Shown one piece after another: positions 44,921 to 52,374 of a stretch of DNA of 64,000 bases; the first letter of the stretch is position 1, and every line of letters begins with the position of its first letter. The notes under the pieces were generated by a model that was given only the letters and a program-made list of their open reading frames with translations, did no database searches and was not told the DNA's origin. This DNA comes from CBDHCC01 sp965261015 (GTDB lineage Bacteria > Pseudomonadota > Alphaproteobacteria > Sphingomonadales > Sphingomonadaceae): assembly GCA_965261015.1 (NCBI GenBank), contig CBDHCC010000001.1:1488001-1552000 (forward strand), in the 5' to 3' direction. The position numbers and the translations under genes are program-made.

Positions 44921-45373
44921 GTGAGCCATCGGCGTCCCCTGACATCCGGCGAACGGGCGCTGTGCCGAGGCGTGTTCGGCGCGGCGATCGATTATGATCG
45001 GGCGGGCGTGTCGTGCAGCAAATGGGCGTTCTTCCAACCGCCCTCCGTGGCGATGGCGCCGACGGGCACCATTCACTTCCATCCCGCCGGTGATGGTTAC
45101 CGGGAGGACTTCGCGGCCGCGCCCCTGGCCGCTCAGGGTCTTTTCGTGCACGAGATGACGCATGTCTGGCAGACCCAGCGCCGAGGACGCTGGTGGCTGC
45201 CCCTGATGCGCCACCCTTTTTGCCGCTATCATTACCAGCTGCGGCCCGGCTGGTCTTTCGAGCGCTACGGCATCGAGCAGCAGGCGGAGATCGTGCGGCA
45301 CGCGTTCCTGGCCCGCCACCGCGCCTCCCTATCCGCGGATCACGCGGTTCTCGAGGAGCTGCTCCCCTTTTAA
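44921..45373 (+). CDS. vgr-related HExxH putative metallopeptidase
   Basis: 150-residue protein with a zinc-peptidase motif HEMTHVWQ in the centre, preceded by GTIHFHPAGDGYREDFA and followed by a conserved aromatic stretch (FCRYHYQLRPGWSFERYGIEQQAEIV). It resembles the core of DUF4157-type domains and the proteins labelled vgr-related in sphingomonads. The only reasonable start is GTG 44921, since no ATG occurs before the conserved part. No type VI genes are nearby, so the label is historical. Confidence 0.72.
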   Translation: MSHRRPLTSGERALCRGVFGAAIDYDRAGVSCSKWAFFQPPSVAMAPTGTIHFHPAGDGYREDFAAAPLAAQGLFVHEMTHVWQTQRRGRWWLPLMRHPFCRYHYQLRPGWSFERYGIEQQAEIVRHAFLARHRASLSADHAVLEELLPF

Positions 45374-45390
45374 GGCCTGCCTTTCAAACG

Positions 45391-45428
45391 AAAACGGCGC
45401 GTCGACCCCGCCTGGGATCGACGCGCCG
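45391..45428 (-). terminator. Rho-independent terminator of the glycine-zipper gene
   Basis: CGGCGCGTCGA (45395-45405) and TCGACGCGCCG (45418-45428) form a perfect 11-bp GC-rich stem with a 12-base loop. On the minus strand it is followed by TTTT, directly after the gene ending at 45452. It also lies just past the vgr-related gene and may serve both strands. Confidence 0.75.
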
Positions 45429-45451
45429 CAGACGCCGTGACGGATCGCGCC

Positions 45452-45742
45452 TTAGTAGGGGCGGCGATCCGGATAGCCGCGCGTGCCGTAGCAATCGTCG
45501 TCCAGCTCGCCGCGACGATTATAGCCGTCGCAGCGGTTGTCCTTGTCGACGAAATAGCCGGCCGCGGCACCGATCGCGCCACCTGCGGCGGCCCCGGTCA
45601 GGACGTCACCGCCAGTCACGGCCGCGGCGAGGCCACCAACGGCCGCACCGGCCGCAGCGCCTTCGCCCGTGTAGTTGTCCGCGCACGCCTGCAAGCTGAG
45701 CGCGGAAAGGCCCAGCACGGGAAGTGTCAGCATCTTGTTCAT
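45452..45742 (-). CDS. Glycine-zipper lipoprotein
   Basis: 96 residues. Lipoprotein signal (MNKMLTLPVLGLSALSLQAC) with lipobox LQAC, then a glycine-zipper membrane hairpin (GEGAAAGAAVGGLAAAVTGG and GAAAGGAIGAAAGYFVDKD) and a polar, tyrosine/arginine-rich tail. It is of the 17-kDa surface antigen/OmpA-glycine-zipper type, with a structural envelope role inferred. GAGGAGG lies before ATG 45742, and an EcfG-like GGAAC element lies further upstream. Confidence 0.85.
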   Translation of the reverse strand: MNKMLTLPVLGLSALSLQACADNYTGEGAAAGAAVGGLAAAVTGGDVLTGAAAGGAIGAAAGYFVDKDNRCDGYNRRGELDDDCYGTRGYPDRRPY

Positions 45743-45773
45743 CGGTAATCCTCCTCTGTCGGTCCCACGCGTA

Positions 45774-45799
45774 AAGCACGGCACGACGAAAAGCGTTCC
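45774..45799 (-). promoter_or_regulatory. Weak EcfG-like element upstream of the glycine-zipper gene
   Basis: Minus-strand GGAAC (45795-45799), 17 bases and GCTT (45774-45777), compared with GGAAC-N16/17-CGTT. The -10 part has two mismatches, so this is tentative. Confidence 0.3.
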
Positions 45800-45833
45800 A
45801 TCATCGCGCCTGAACCCGCCCTGTCCCGGGGGA

Positions 45834-46391
45834 TCAGTCGGGCGCCCTGGCCACCGTGACCATGGCGGGACGCAGCAGCCGGTCGCGGATAGTGTAGCCC
45901 GCCTGCATCTCGGCCACCACCGTGCCGGGCGGCTGGTCGCTGGGCACCTCCATCATCGCCTGGTGCCGATTGGGGTCGAGCGGCTGACCCGCCGATTCGA
46001 TCCGCGCGATGCCGTTGCGTTCCAGGATGGTGGTCAGTTCCCGGCCGGTCGCCTCCAACCCGCCGACGAGGCCGCGAAAGCGCTCATCGGCCCGCAGTTC
46101 CGGACCGATGGCGTCAAGAGCGCGGCCCAGATTGTCGGCGACCGAAAGGACGTCGCGAGCGAAAGCGGTCGCGGCATAGGCGCGCGCGTCCGACGCCTCC
46201 TTCTCCAACCTGCGGCGCACATTCTGCGTCTCCGCCTGGGCGTAGAGCACCTCCTGCCGCGTGGCGGCCAGCTGCTCCTCCAGATCGGCGAGGCGGTCGT
46301 GCGCGGCCAGTTCGGGGCTGTCGGCGGCGGTTTCGGTCCGCAGCGGCTCAGCGGTCGTATCAACGTCGTCGTTCAAGTCATTGTCCTGCAT
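45834..46391 (-). CDS. grpE: Nucleotide exchange factor GrpE
   Basis: DnaK nucleotide exchange factor, 185 residues: a long N-terminal coiled coil (LAAHDRLADLEEQLAATRQEVLYAQAETQNVRRRL) and the C-terminal beta domain ending with GDRLLRPAMVTVA. HQAMMEVPSDQPPGTVVAEMQAGYTIRDRLLRPA-type residues are conserved. It sits ten bases after hrcA in one operon. Confidence 0.96.
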   Translation of the reverse strand: MQDNDLNDDVDTTAEPLRTETAADSPELAAHDRLADLEEQLAATRQEVLYAQAETQNVRRRLEKEASDARAYAATAFARDVLSVADNLGRALDAIGPELRADERFRGLVGGLEATGRELTTILERNGIARIESAGQPLDPNRHQAMMEVPSDQPPGTVVAEMQAGYTIRDRLLRPAMVTVARAPD

Positions 46392-46401
46392 CAGGTCTCT
46401 T

Positions 46402-47448
46402 TCAGGATCGAGGCATCAGCCGGCTGATCGCCTGGGCGGTGAAGTCGACCATGGGCACGATGCGCGCGTAGTTCAAGCGCGTGGGGCCGATCACGCCCAC
46501 CACACCGATCACACGCCCCTGCGCGTCGCGGTACGGTGCCGCGATCACCGCCGATCCGGAGAGCGCGAACAAGGTGTTTTCCGATCCGATGAAGATGCGG
46601 GTGGCCTGTGCGTCGCGCGCGGTCTCCAGCACCTGGGCGATCTCCGCCTTGCCGTCGAGTTGGTCCAGGAGCAGGCGGACCCGGTCCAGGTCGGCGATCG
46701 CGGCGTCGTCCAGCAGGTTCGCTTGGCCGCGCACGATCAGGACGGGCCGATCCGCCCCGTCGCGGCTCCACACGGCCAGCCCGTCGGCTACCAACCGCGC
46801 CGCCGCGCGGTCGATCGCCGCCCGGTTCTGCGCGATCTCGCCTTCCAGCGCCGCCGCCGCCTGGGCGAGCGTCAGGCCGGCGAGGCGGTCCGAGACGTAG
46901 CGGCCCGCCTCCGCCATGGCGTCGGCGCTGAGGCCGGGGGGGCGCGGCAGCACGCGATTTTCGACCTGCCCATCCTCATCCACGATCACGGCGAGCGCGC
47001 GGTCCTCCGACAAGGGCACCAGGCCGAACTGTCGCACCGTCGTTTCGCGGCGTGGCACCAGCACCAGACCCGCGCACGCGGACAGGCCCGACAGGACGGC
47101 TGTGGTCTCACTCAACAGAGCCTCCACCGGCCCCTCGGCGTCGATCCGCGCCTCGATCGCGCGCCGTTCCGCGGCCGACGGCGCGCTGGTCCGCATCATC
47201 GCGTCGACGAACAGCCGCAGCCCCTGATCGGTTGGCCGTCGACCGGCGGAGAGGTGAGGCGCCGCCAGCAGACCGCTTTCCTCCAGCTCCTGCATCACGC
47301 CGCGAATGGACGCGGGCGAAAGGCTCAGCACGCCGGACTGGGCGATGGTGCGCGAACCGACCGGCTGGCCGTTCTCCAGATAGTGTTCGACCACGAGCCG
47401 GAACACGTCGCGCGCGCGGTCGCCGAGTTCGTCGGGGCGCGCGCTCAC
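46402..47448 (-). CDS. hrcA: Heat-inducible transcription repressor HrcA
   Basis: Repressor that binds CIRCE operators, classically at groESL, and is tuned by GroEL. 348 residues: a winged HTH (DVFRLVVEHYLENGQPVGSRTIA, LSPASIRGVMQELEESGLL), a GAF-like central domain and the C-terminal NYARIVPMVDFTAQAIS. The start is GTG 47448, overlapping the upstream lipoprotein stop (GTGA); this also fits family length. No CIRCE element was found in the window, so its targets lie elsewhere. Confidence 0.95.
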   Translation of the reverse strand: MSARPDELGDRARDVFRLVVEHYLENGQPVGSRTIAQSGVLSLSPASIRGVMQELEESGLLAAPHLSAGRRPTDQGLRLFVDAMMRTSAPSAAERRAIEARIDAEGPVEALLSETTAVLSGLSACAGLVLVPRRETTVRQFGLVPLSEDRALAVIVDEDGQVENRVLPRPPGLSADAMAEAGRYVSDRLAGLTLAQAAAALEGEIAQNRAAIDRAAARLVADGLAVWSRDGADRPVLIVRGQANLLDDAAIADLDRVRLLLDQLDGKAEIAQVLETARDAQATRIFIGSENTLFALSGSAVIAAPYRDAQGRVIGVVGVIGPTRLNYARIVPMVDFTAQAISRLMPRS

Positions 47449-47978
47449 CGGGCGGCGGGGCCGATGAGCGCCTGGACCGGAAGCTGGAGGATGGCGGCGC
47501 GCAACGCGTCGAACATGGCCGCGTTCGCTTGCCGGTCGCAGCCGAAATAGGCGCTGAGCACGTCCTGGCGGTTGCCCGCGCGCTGCCACACGATGTCGAC
47601 GCCGGGCTGGTCTGTGACAAATGTGGCGCACTCTTCCTGAGTCACAAGCCGCCGGTCGCCGTCAGGACGGTAAGGCTCCAACGCGGCCGCGAAGGCGGCG
47701 AACTGCGCGGGACTGGCGGCGAGGGCGCGGTCGCCCATCGCGGCGACGTGCTCCTGCCCTTCCCAGCTGCCTCGCCCGTCGCGGGTCACGGTGACCGCGT
47801 AAACTGGGCATGTGCCAAAGCACGGTGACGTCGAATAGGTGATCGACTGCAGGTCGGCGGGTGCGGCGCGGGCGGGCGCGGCCGCCGGTCGTGTCGGTGC
47901 CGCGGGCGGCGCGCCGACTGGCGCGCTGGCGCAGGCGGCGGTCAGCAGGGTGGCGGTGGCGAGGACGAGGTGACGCAT
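47445..47978 (-). CDS. DUF6438-type lipoprotein upstream of hrcA
   Basis: 177 residues: lipoprotein signal with TAAC lipobox, an Ala/Pro-rich linker, and a domain containing ITYSTSPCFGTCPVYAVTVTRDGRGSWEG, the CxGxCPxY pattern of the DUF6438 family. Two more cysteines (EECATF and YFGCDRQ) may pair with it. Function unknown. It is first in an operon with hrcA and grpE, with stop/start overlap, an unexpected partner for a heat-shock repressor. Confidence 0.8.
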   Translation of the reverse strand: MRHLVLATATLLTAACASAPVGAPPAAPTRPAAAPARAAPADLQSITYSTSPCFGTCPVYAVTVTRDGRGSWEGQEHVAAMGDRALAASPAQFAAFAAALEPYRPDGDRRLVTQEECATFVTDQPGVDIVWQRAGNRQDVLSAYFGCDRQANAAMFDALRAAILQLPVQALIGPAAR

Positions 47979-48059
47979 AAGGCGGCTCCGAGGGCGGACG
48001 CGACCCCTGTGCCACGCGGCGACCGGACGGACAATGAACGGCCGATCGGACGGCTATGG

Positions 48060-48136
48060 TGGTAGCGGAGGAGGGACTTGAACCCCCGACACGCGGATTA
48101 TGATTCCGCTGCTCTAACCAGCTGAGCTACTCCGCC
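48060..48136 (-). tRNA. tRNA-Met (anticodon CAT)
   Basis: A 77-base cloverleaf with encoded CCA. The acceptor stem starts GGCGGAG. The D-arm GCTCAGCTGGTTAGAGC, an anticodon arm with GCGGA and TCCGC around loop ATCATAA, and TTCAAGT in the T-loop are all visible. The G1-U72 pair and overall sequence match alphaproteobacterial elongator tRNA-Met rather than initiator. Confidence 0.95.
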
Positions 48137-48191
48137 ACACCGGGTCGCGTCGTTAGGCGGCGCGCCGTGCGCCGTCAACGCACGATGCGGA

Positions 48192-48701
48192 TCAGCCGGT
48201 GAACCGGTGTTCGCGGATCGGCTCCCAAGGACCGCCGCGATACCACCAGGCGGCCAGCCCCCGGATCGCCAGCGGTCGCGGGGCGAAGCCGGCGGACAGT
48301 TCGCCCTGCAGGGCCTTAGCCTGGGCGGGCTCGACCTTGTTCTGGATTGTGACGTGCGGACGCCAGCCGCCGGCGTCCTGCGGGGTCAGCATGGCCGCGA
48401 AGCGATCCGCCACGCGCCGGCGGATCGCTTCGAGTTCGGGGCTGACGACCCGATAGGCCGTGCCGCGCCCCAGGCTCATCACTCCGGCCAGCTCCGCCCG
48501 GGGCGGGACCACGCCGGCAGTTTCGGTCGACAGAGCCTGCGCGAGTTCCCCCGCCAGCGACGGTGCCAGATGGTGGAACAGCGTCAGGTGAGCGTCCAGA
48601 TGATTGCGTTCCGGCGGGAAATGCTCCCTTCGCTGGCCGGTCAGCCAGGCCGCGTCCTCTCGCCCGAAGCTGGCGGTGACGATGATGGGCGCGGTCGTCA
48701 C
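48192..48701 (-). CDS. 2'-5' RNA ligase/2H phosphoesterase family protein
   Basis: 169 residues with the two HxTx motifs that define the 2H superfamily, HLTLF (first His near residue 38) and HVTIQ in the second half. These motifs form a symmetric active site for cyclic or 2'-5' RNA phosphodiesters. The substrate is unknown. It starts 14 bases downstream of kup and is likely read through from it; the tRNA-Met lies 55 bases downstream. Confidence 0.87.
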   Translation of the reverse strand: MTTAPIIVTASFGREDAAWLTGQRREHFPPERNHLDAHLTLFHHLAPSLAGELAQALSTETAGVVPPRAELAGVMSLGRGTAYRVVSPELEAIRRRVADRFAAMLTPQDAGGWRPHVTIQNKVEPAQAKALQGELSAGFAPRPLAIRGLAAWWYRGGPWEPIREHRFTG

Positions 48702-48715
48702 GGCGGCCAGGCCCG

Positions 48716-50692
48716 TCAGATCTCGACCTGGCTACCGAGTTCGACCACCCGATTGGACGGCAGACGGAAGAACTCCATGGGCGATTCCGCGTTGCGGAGC
48801 ATCCAGAAGAACAGTTTCTCGCGCCACAACTGCATCCCCGGCGCCTTGGCGGAAATGAGCGTCTGGCGCGCCAGAAAGAAGCTGGTGTCCATCATCCGGA
48901 ACTCCGGCCCGCAACCCTCCGCTTCCGCCAGGCCCGAGGGCACATTGGGTTCCTGCATGAAGCCGTAGCGCAGGATGACGCGGTGGAAGTTCTGGCCCAG
49001 GTCCTGCCGCTCGACCCGGTAGCGAGGCGGCACGACCGGCACGTCCTGGATCTCCACCGTCAAGAGCACAATGCGCTCGTGCAGCACCTTGTTGTGTTTG
49101 AGGTTGTGGAGCAGCGCCGGCGGCACGCCGGACGCCGCGCTGGTCATGAAAACCGCCGTGCCGGGCACCCGCGCGGCGGAATTGGCGGCCGACTGGACGA
49201 AGATGGAGATCGGCATCGCGCCCGCCTTCAGCCGCGTCTGCATCAGCTTGCGCCCCTTGGCCCAGGTGGTCAGCAGGGTGAACGCGATGAACCCGATCAG
49301 CAGCGGGAACCACCCGCCGTCCAGCACCTTGGTCAGGTTCGCCGAGAAATAGGCGAGGTCGACCACCAGGAACAGCACCAGCAGCGGCAAGGCCAGGATC
49401 GGCTTCCATTTCCACAAGGTGAACAGCACGACCCCGATCAGCACCGTATCGATCAGCATCGCACCGGTCACGGCGATCCCGTAGGCGGAGGCGAGGTTCG
49501 AGGACGACTGGAACATCAGCACCAGGATGATCACCATCACCATCAGCACCCAGTTGACCACCGGGATGTAGATCTGGCCGGCCTGCGTCTCGCTGGTGTG
49601 TTCGATCCTGAGGCGCGGGATGAAGCCCAGTTGGATCGCCTGCTGCGTGACCGAGAATGCGCCCGAGATGACCGCCTGGCTGGCGATCACTGTCGCGAAG
49701 GTGGCCAGGATGACCAGCCCGCCGCGCAGCGCCTCGGGGGCCATCAGGAAGAACGGGTTCTGGATCGCGTCGGCGCGCGCGGCCGCGTCCAGGGACAGGA
49801 TCATCGCGCCCTGCCCCATATAGTTCAGCATCAGGGCGGGCAGCACGAAGACCAGCCAGCTATAGGCGATCGGGCGACGGCCGAAATGTCCCATATCGGC
49901 ATAGAGCGCTTCCGCGCCGGTCACCGCCAGAACCACGGAGCCCAGCGCCAAAAAAGCGCGCAGCGGATCGAGGAAGAAGAAGCCGATGGCGTTGGCCGGA
50001 TTGATCGTCTGCACGATCACTCCGGGATCGCCCACTACGATATGATAGCCGCCCAGTCCCGCCAGCACGACGAAATAGACGATCATGACGGGCGCGAAGA
50101 ACACCGCCACGCGCCCCGTGCCGCGCCCCTGGATCGCGAACAGCCCGACCAGGATGCCGATGGCGATCGGCAGGATGAACGGGTCCATGCCGGGACTGAC
50201 GACCTTCAGCCCCTCAACCGCCGACAGGACGGAGATCGCCGGCGTGATCATCGAATCGCCGTAGAACAGCGCGGTGGCGAACACGCCCAGCAGCACGATG
50301 CCGCGCGTCCACCGGCGCTGGCCGCTCGCCGAGCGGGAAATGAGCGCCAGCAGCGCCAGGCTGCCGCCCTCCCCCTTGTTGTCGGCGCGCGTGATGATGG
50401 CAACGTATTTGAACGTCACCACGATCATCATGGACCAGAAGATCAGGGACAGGACGCCGACCACGTGGGGCGCGTCGACCGGCATCGGGTGGTGGCCCGC
50501 GAACGTCTCTCGAAAGGCGTAGAGCGGGCTGGTGCCGATGTCGCCATAAACGATGCCCACCGCGCCGGCCATCATCTTCAGCAGCGGACCGCCATGGCCG
50601 TGGCCGCCCTCCGCGTGCGGGTCGTATTCGGCGTGCGGATCGATGCCGGCCGGGCGCTGATCGGGCAGTTCAGAGGCAGCGGCGTCGGTCAT
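48716..50692 (-). CDS. kup: Potassium uptake protein Kup
   Basis: KUP/HAK/KT-family K+/H+ symporter, 658 residues with about 12 membrane helices and a cytoplasmic C-terminal domain. It opens with GAVGIVYGDIGTSPLYAFRE, the family hallmark, and has GNGEGG-like NKGEGGSLALLALI and TGAEALYADMGHFG. ATG 50692 gives MTDAAAS; the frame extends seven codons further without support. A TTGGCA-N17-TAGCGC promoter lies upstream. It is followed closely by the 2H protein gene. Confidence 0.95.
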   Translation of the reverse strand: MTDAAASELPDQRPAGIDPHAEYDPHAEGGHGHGGPLLKMMAGAVGIVYGDIGTSPLYAFRETFAGHHPMPVDAPHVVGVLSLIFWSMMIVVTFKYVAIITRADNKGEGGSLALLALISRSASGQRRWTRGIVLLGVFATALFYGDSMITPAISVLSAVEGLKVVSPGMDPFILPIAIGILVGLFAIQGRGTGRVAVFFAPVMIVYFVVLAGLGGYHIVVGDPGVIVQTINPANAIGFFFLDPLRAFLALGSVVLAVTGAEALYADMGHFGRRPIAYSWLVFVLPALMLNYMGQGAMILSLDAAARADAIQNPFFLMAPEALRGGLVILATFATVIASQAVISGAFSVTQQAIQLGFIPRLRIEHTSETQAGQIYIPVVNWVLMVMVIILVLMFQSSSNLASAYGIAVTGAMLIDTVLIGVVLFTLWKWKPILALPLLVLFLVVDLAYFSANLTKVLDGGWFPLLIGFIAFTLLTTWAKGRKLMQTRLKAGAMPISIFVQSAANSAARVPGTAVFMTSAASGVPPALLHNLKHNKVLHERIVLLTVEIQDVPVVPPRYRVERQDLGQNFHRVILRYGFMQEPNVPSGLAEAEGCGPEFRMMDTSFFLARQTLISAKAPGMQLWREKLFFWMLRNAESPMEFFRLPSNRVVELGSQVEI

Positions 50693-50743
50693 GCGAGAAC
50701 CCAGGAAAGCCACGCCGGCCCCACCGCCGGAGATTGTGCGGTC

Positions 50744-50772
50744 GCGCTAGCAGGGCGCGTTGGGACTGCCAA
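50744..50772 (-). promoter_or_regulatory. Candidate sigma70 promoter of kup
   Basis: Minus-strand TTGGCA (50767-50772), 17 bases and TAGCGC (50744-50749), leaving a leader of about 45 bases before kup. It lies in the gap after ccmI. Confidence 0.45.
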
Positions 50773-50801
50773 GCGGAGCGCCCGTGGCACCGCGCCGCGC
50801 G

Positions 50802-51437
50802 TCATCGCCCGGCGCGCGACTGTTCGATCCGGCGCAGCAACTCCAGCCGGACGAGCACGTCCGTGCGCCAGCGCGCCCCGGTCGGCGCGCGGGCGAGCAG
50901 CCGCGTCCAGATCGCCCGCGCCTCCGTCAGCCGATCGGCCCGCGCGGCCGCTTCGCCCTCCAGGAAGTCGGGCACCGGCGACTTCGGATTGACGGCGCGG
51001 ACCTCTCGCAGCGCCAGTTCGGCGGCCGGCGTGATCGCCCCGTCGGCGTGCGCGATCAGCGCGAACGCGCGCGCCGCCCTCAGGTCCGTGCTGTCGGGCG
51101 CGTCGCGAAGCCCGCGCGTCAGGATGGCGAGCGCCGTGTCGGCACGCCCGCGCCGCGCCTGGCCGTCCGCGAACACGATCCAGTTCCGCGCCACGCCAAA
51201 GCCGCCGGTGCTCAGCCGGTCGCGGAGCGCCAGCAGATCTACCGCCCGATCCCGCTCGTCCGCGCGAGCCGCGGCCGGTGCGGCGGGTGTCGCCGGCGCC
51301 CCGCTCCACGCATAGCCCGCCGCCCCGAGCGTCGCGGCGGCGGCCAGCGGCAGCGCCCCGGCGCGGCCCAGCCCGCCCCAGCGCCAGCCGGCGAACACCA
51401 GCGCCAGCGCCAGCGCGGCGACGGCCAGCAGCGTCAC
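50802..51437 (-). CDS. ccmI: CcmI/CycH-type cytochrome c biogenesis TPR protein
   Basis: Apocytochrome c chaperone of the System I pathway. 211 residues: two hydrophobic N-terminal helices (LLAVAALALALVFAGW, LPLAAAATLGAAGYAW) and a TPR-like helical region (FADGQARRGRADTALAILTRGLRDAPDSTD). It is short compared with typical CcmI (300-400 residues). GTG 51437 overlaps the ccmH stop (GTGA). Last gene of the ccm cluster. Confidence 0.82.
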   Translation of the reverse strand: MTLLAVAALALALVFAGWRWGGLGRAGALPLAAAATLGAAGYAWSGAPATPAAPAAARADERDRAVDLLALRDRLSTGGFGVARNWIVFADGQARRGRADTALAILTRGLRDAPDSTDLRAARAFALIAHADGAITPAAELALREVRAVNPKSPVPDFLEGEAAARADRLTEARAIWTRLLARAPTGARWRTDVLVRLELLRRIEQSRAGR

Positions 51438-51835
51438 CGCCACCGCAGTCGCCCGCGCGCCAACCAGGCTCCCAACGCCGCCAGCGCCAGCGGCAGTGCC
51501 CAGAGCGGCCACGTCGTGCGATCCAGCACCGGCCGGTAGCTGACCCATTGGCCATAGCGCGTGATCAGTTCGTCGCGGATCGCCTCCGCCCGTTTGCCCC
51601 CGGCGATACCGCGCCGGACGAACGCGCGCATGTCGCCCGCCAGGTCGGCGTCGGAATCGGCGATCGATTGGCCTTGGCACACCACGCAGCGCAGGGTCCG
51701 CATCAAGGCGCTCGCCCGCGCTTCCGCCGCCGGGTCCGGCAGCTGCCGGTCCGCCCAGGAGCTGTCGGCCGGCATTGGCTGGGCCGGGGTCGACATTGAT
51801 GGGGCGGCGACCGCCAACAGCACCGCCAACATCAT
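51434..51835 (-). CDS. ccmH: Cytochrome c maturation protein CcmH
   Basis: 133-residue thiol-oxidoreductase of System I: signal peptide, then the LRCVVCQGQSIADSDADLA motif with LRCxxC that reduces apocytochrome, and a C-terminal membrane helix (WPLWALPLALAALGAWLA). Starts at an ATGATG overlapping the ccmG stop. Confidence 0.95.
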   Translation of the reverse strand: MMLAVLLAVAAPSMSTPAQPMPADSSWADRQLPDPAAEARASALMRTLRCVVCQGQSIADSDADLAGDMRAFVRRGIAGGKRAEAIRDELITRYGQWVSYRPVLDRTTWPLWALPLALAALGAWLARGRLRWR

Positions 51836-52374
51836 CGCGCGCGTGCCAGTTCGGTGCGAATGGTCGCCAGGTCCTGCGGCATGATCGGTCCGATGTGCTG
51901 GTAACGCACGGTGCCATGCTCATCCACCACATAGGTCTCAGGGACGCCCGACGATCCCATCGCGATCTGCGCGACGCCCTCCTGATCATCGGCGATCGTC
52001 AGATAGGGGTCGCCCGCATTCGCCAGGAAGGCGCGAAGGGCGGCCGGCGTGTCGTGGATGGCGATGCCGTCGATCGGCACACCCTCTCGCGCCAACGCTT
52101 CCAGCTGCGGAGCCTCGGCGCGGCAGGGCACACACCAGCTGGCGAACAGGTTTACGAGCCGCGGCCCCTCGCCCGCAGCCGGGACGATCGTCGGCCGGTC
52201 GGGCAGTGCGGCGGGCAGGTCGAAGGCGGGCAGGCGTTGCCCGATCAGCGCGGAGCGCACCGGGGTCTCGGCCGGCCGGGTAAGCGCATAGGCCCCCAAT
52301 CCGATCAGCAGGCCGAACGCCACCAGCGGCAGCCACACATACCAGCTCGGCCGCGATCGGGTGTGGTCAGGCAT
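51832..52374 (-). CDS. ccmG: Thiol:disulfide interchange protein DsbE/CcmG
   Basis: 180-residue membrane-anchored thioredoxin-like protein: one N-terminal helix (WYVWLPLVAFGLLIGLGAYAL), then the active site NLFASWCVPCRAE and the cis-proline segment GVPETYVVD. It keeps heme-binding cysteines of apocytochrome c reduced. ATG 52374; overlaps the ccmF stop by eight bases. Confidence 0.95.
   Translation of the reverse strand: MPDHTRSRPSWYVWLPLVAFGLLIGLGAYALTRPAETPVRSALIGQRLPAFDLPAALPDRPTIVPAAGEGPRLVNLFASWCVPCRAEAPQLEALAREGVPIDGIAIHDTPAALRAFLANAGDPYLTIADDQEGVAQIAMGSSGVPETYVVDEHGTVRYQHIGPIMPQDLATIRTELARAR

Noticed and set aside
44921..45373. Type VI secretion VgrG gene
   Set aside because: Only the HExxH core is present; no VgrG spike domain and no T6SS neighbours.
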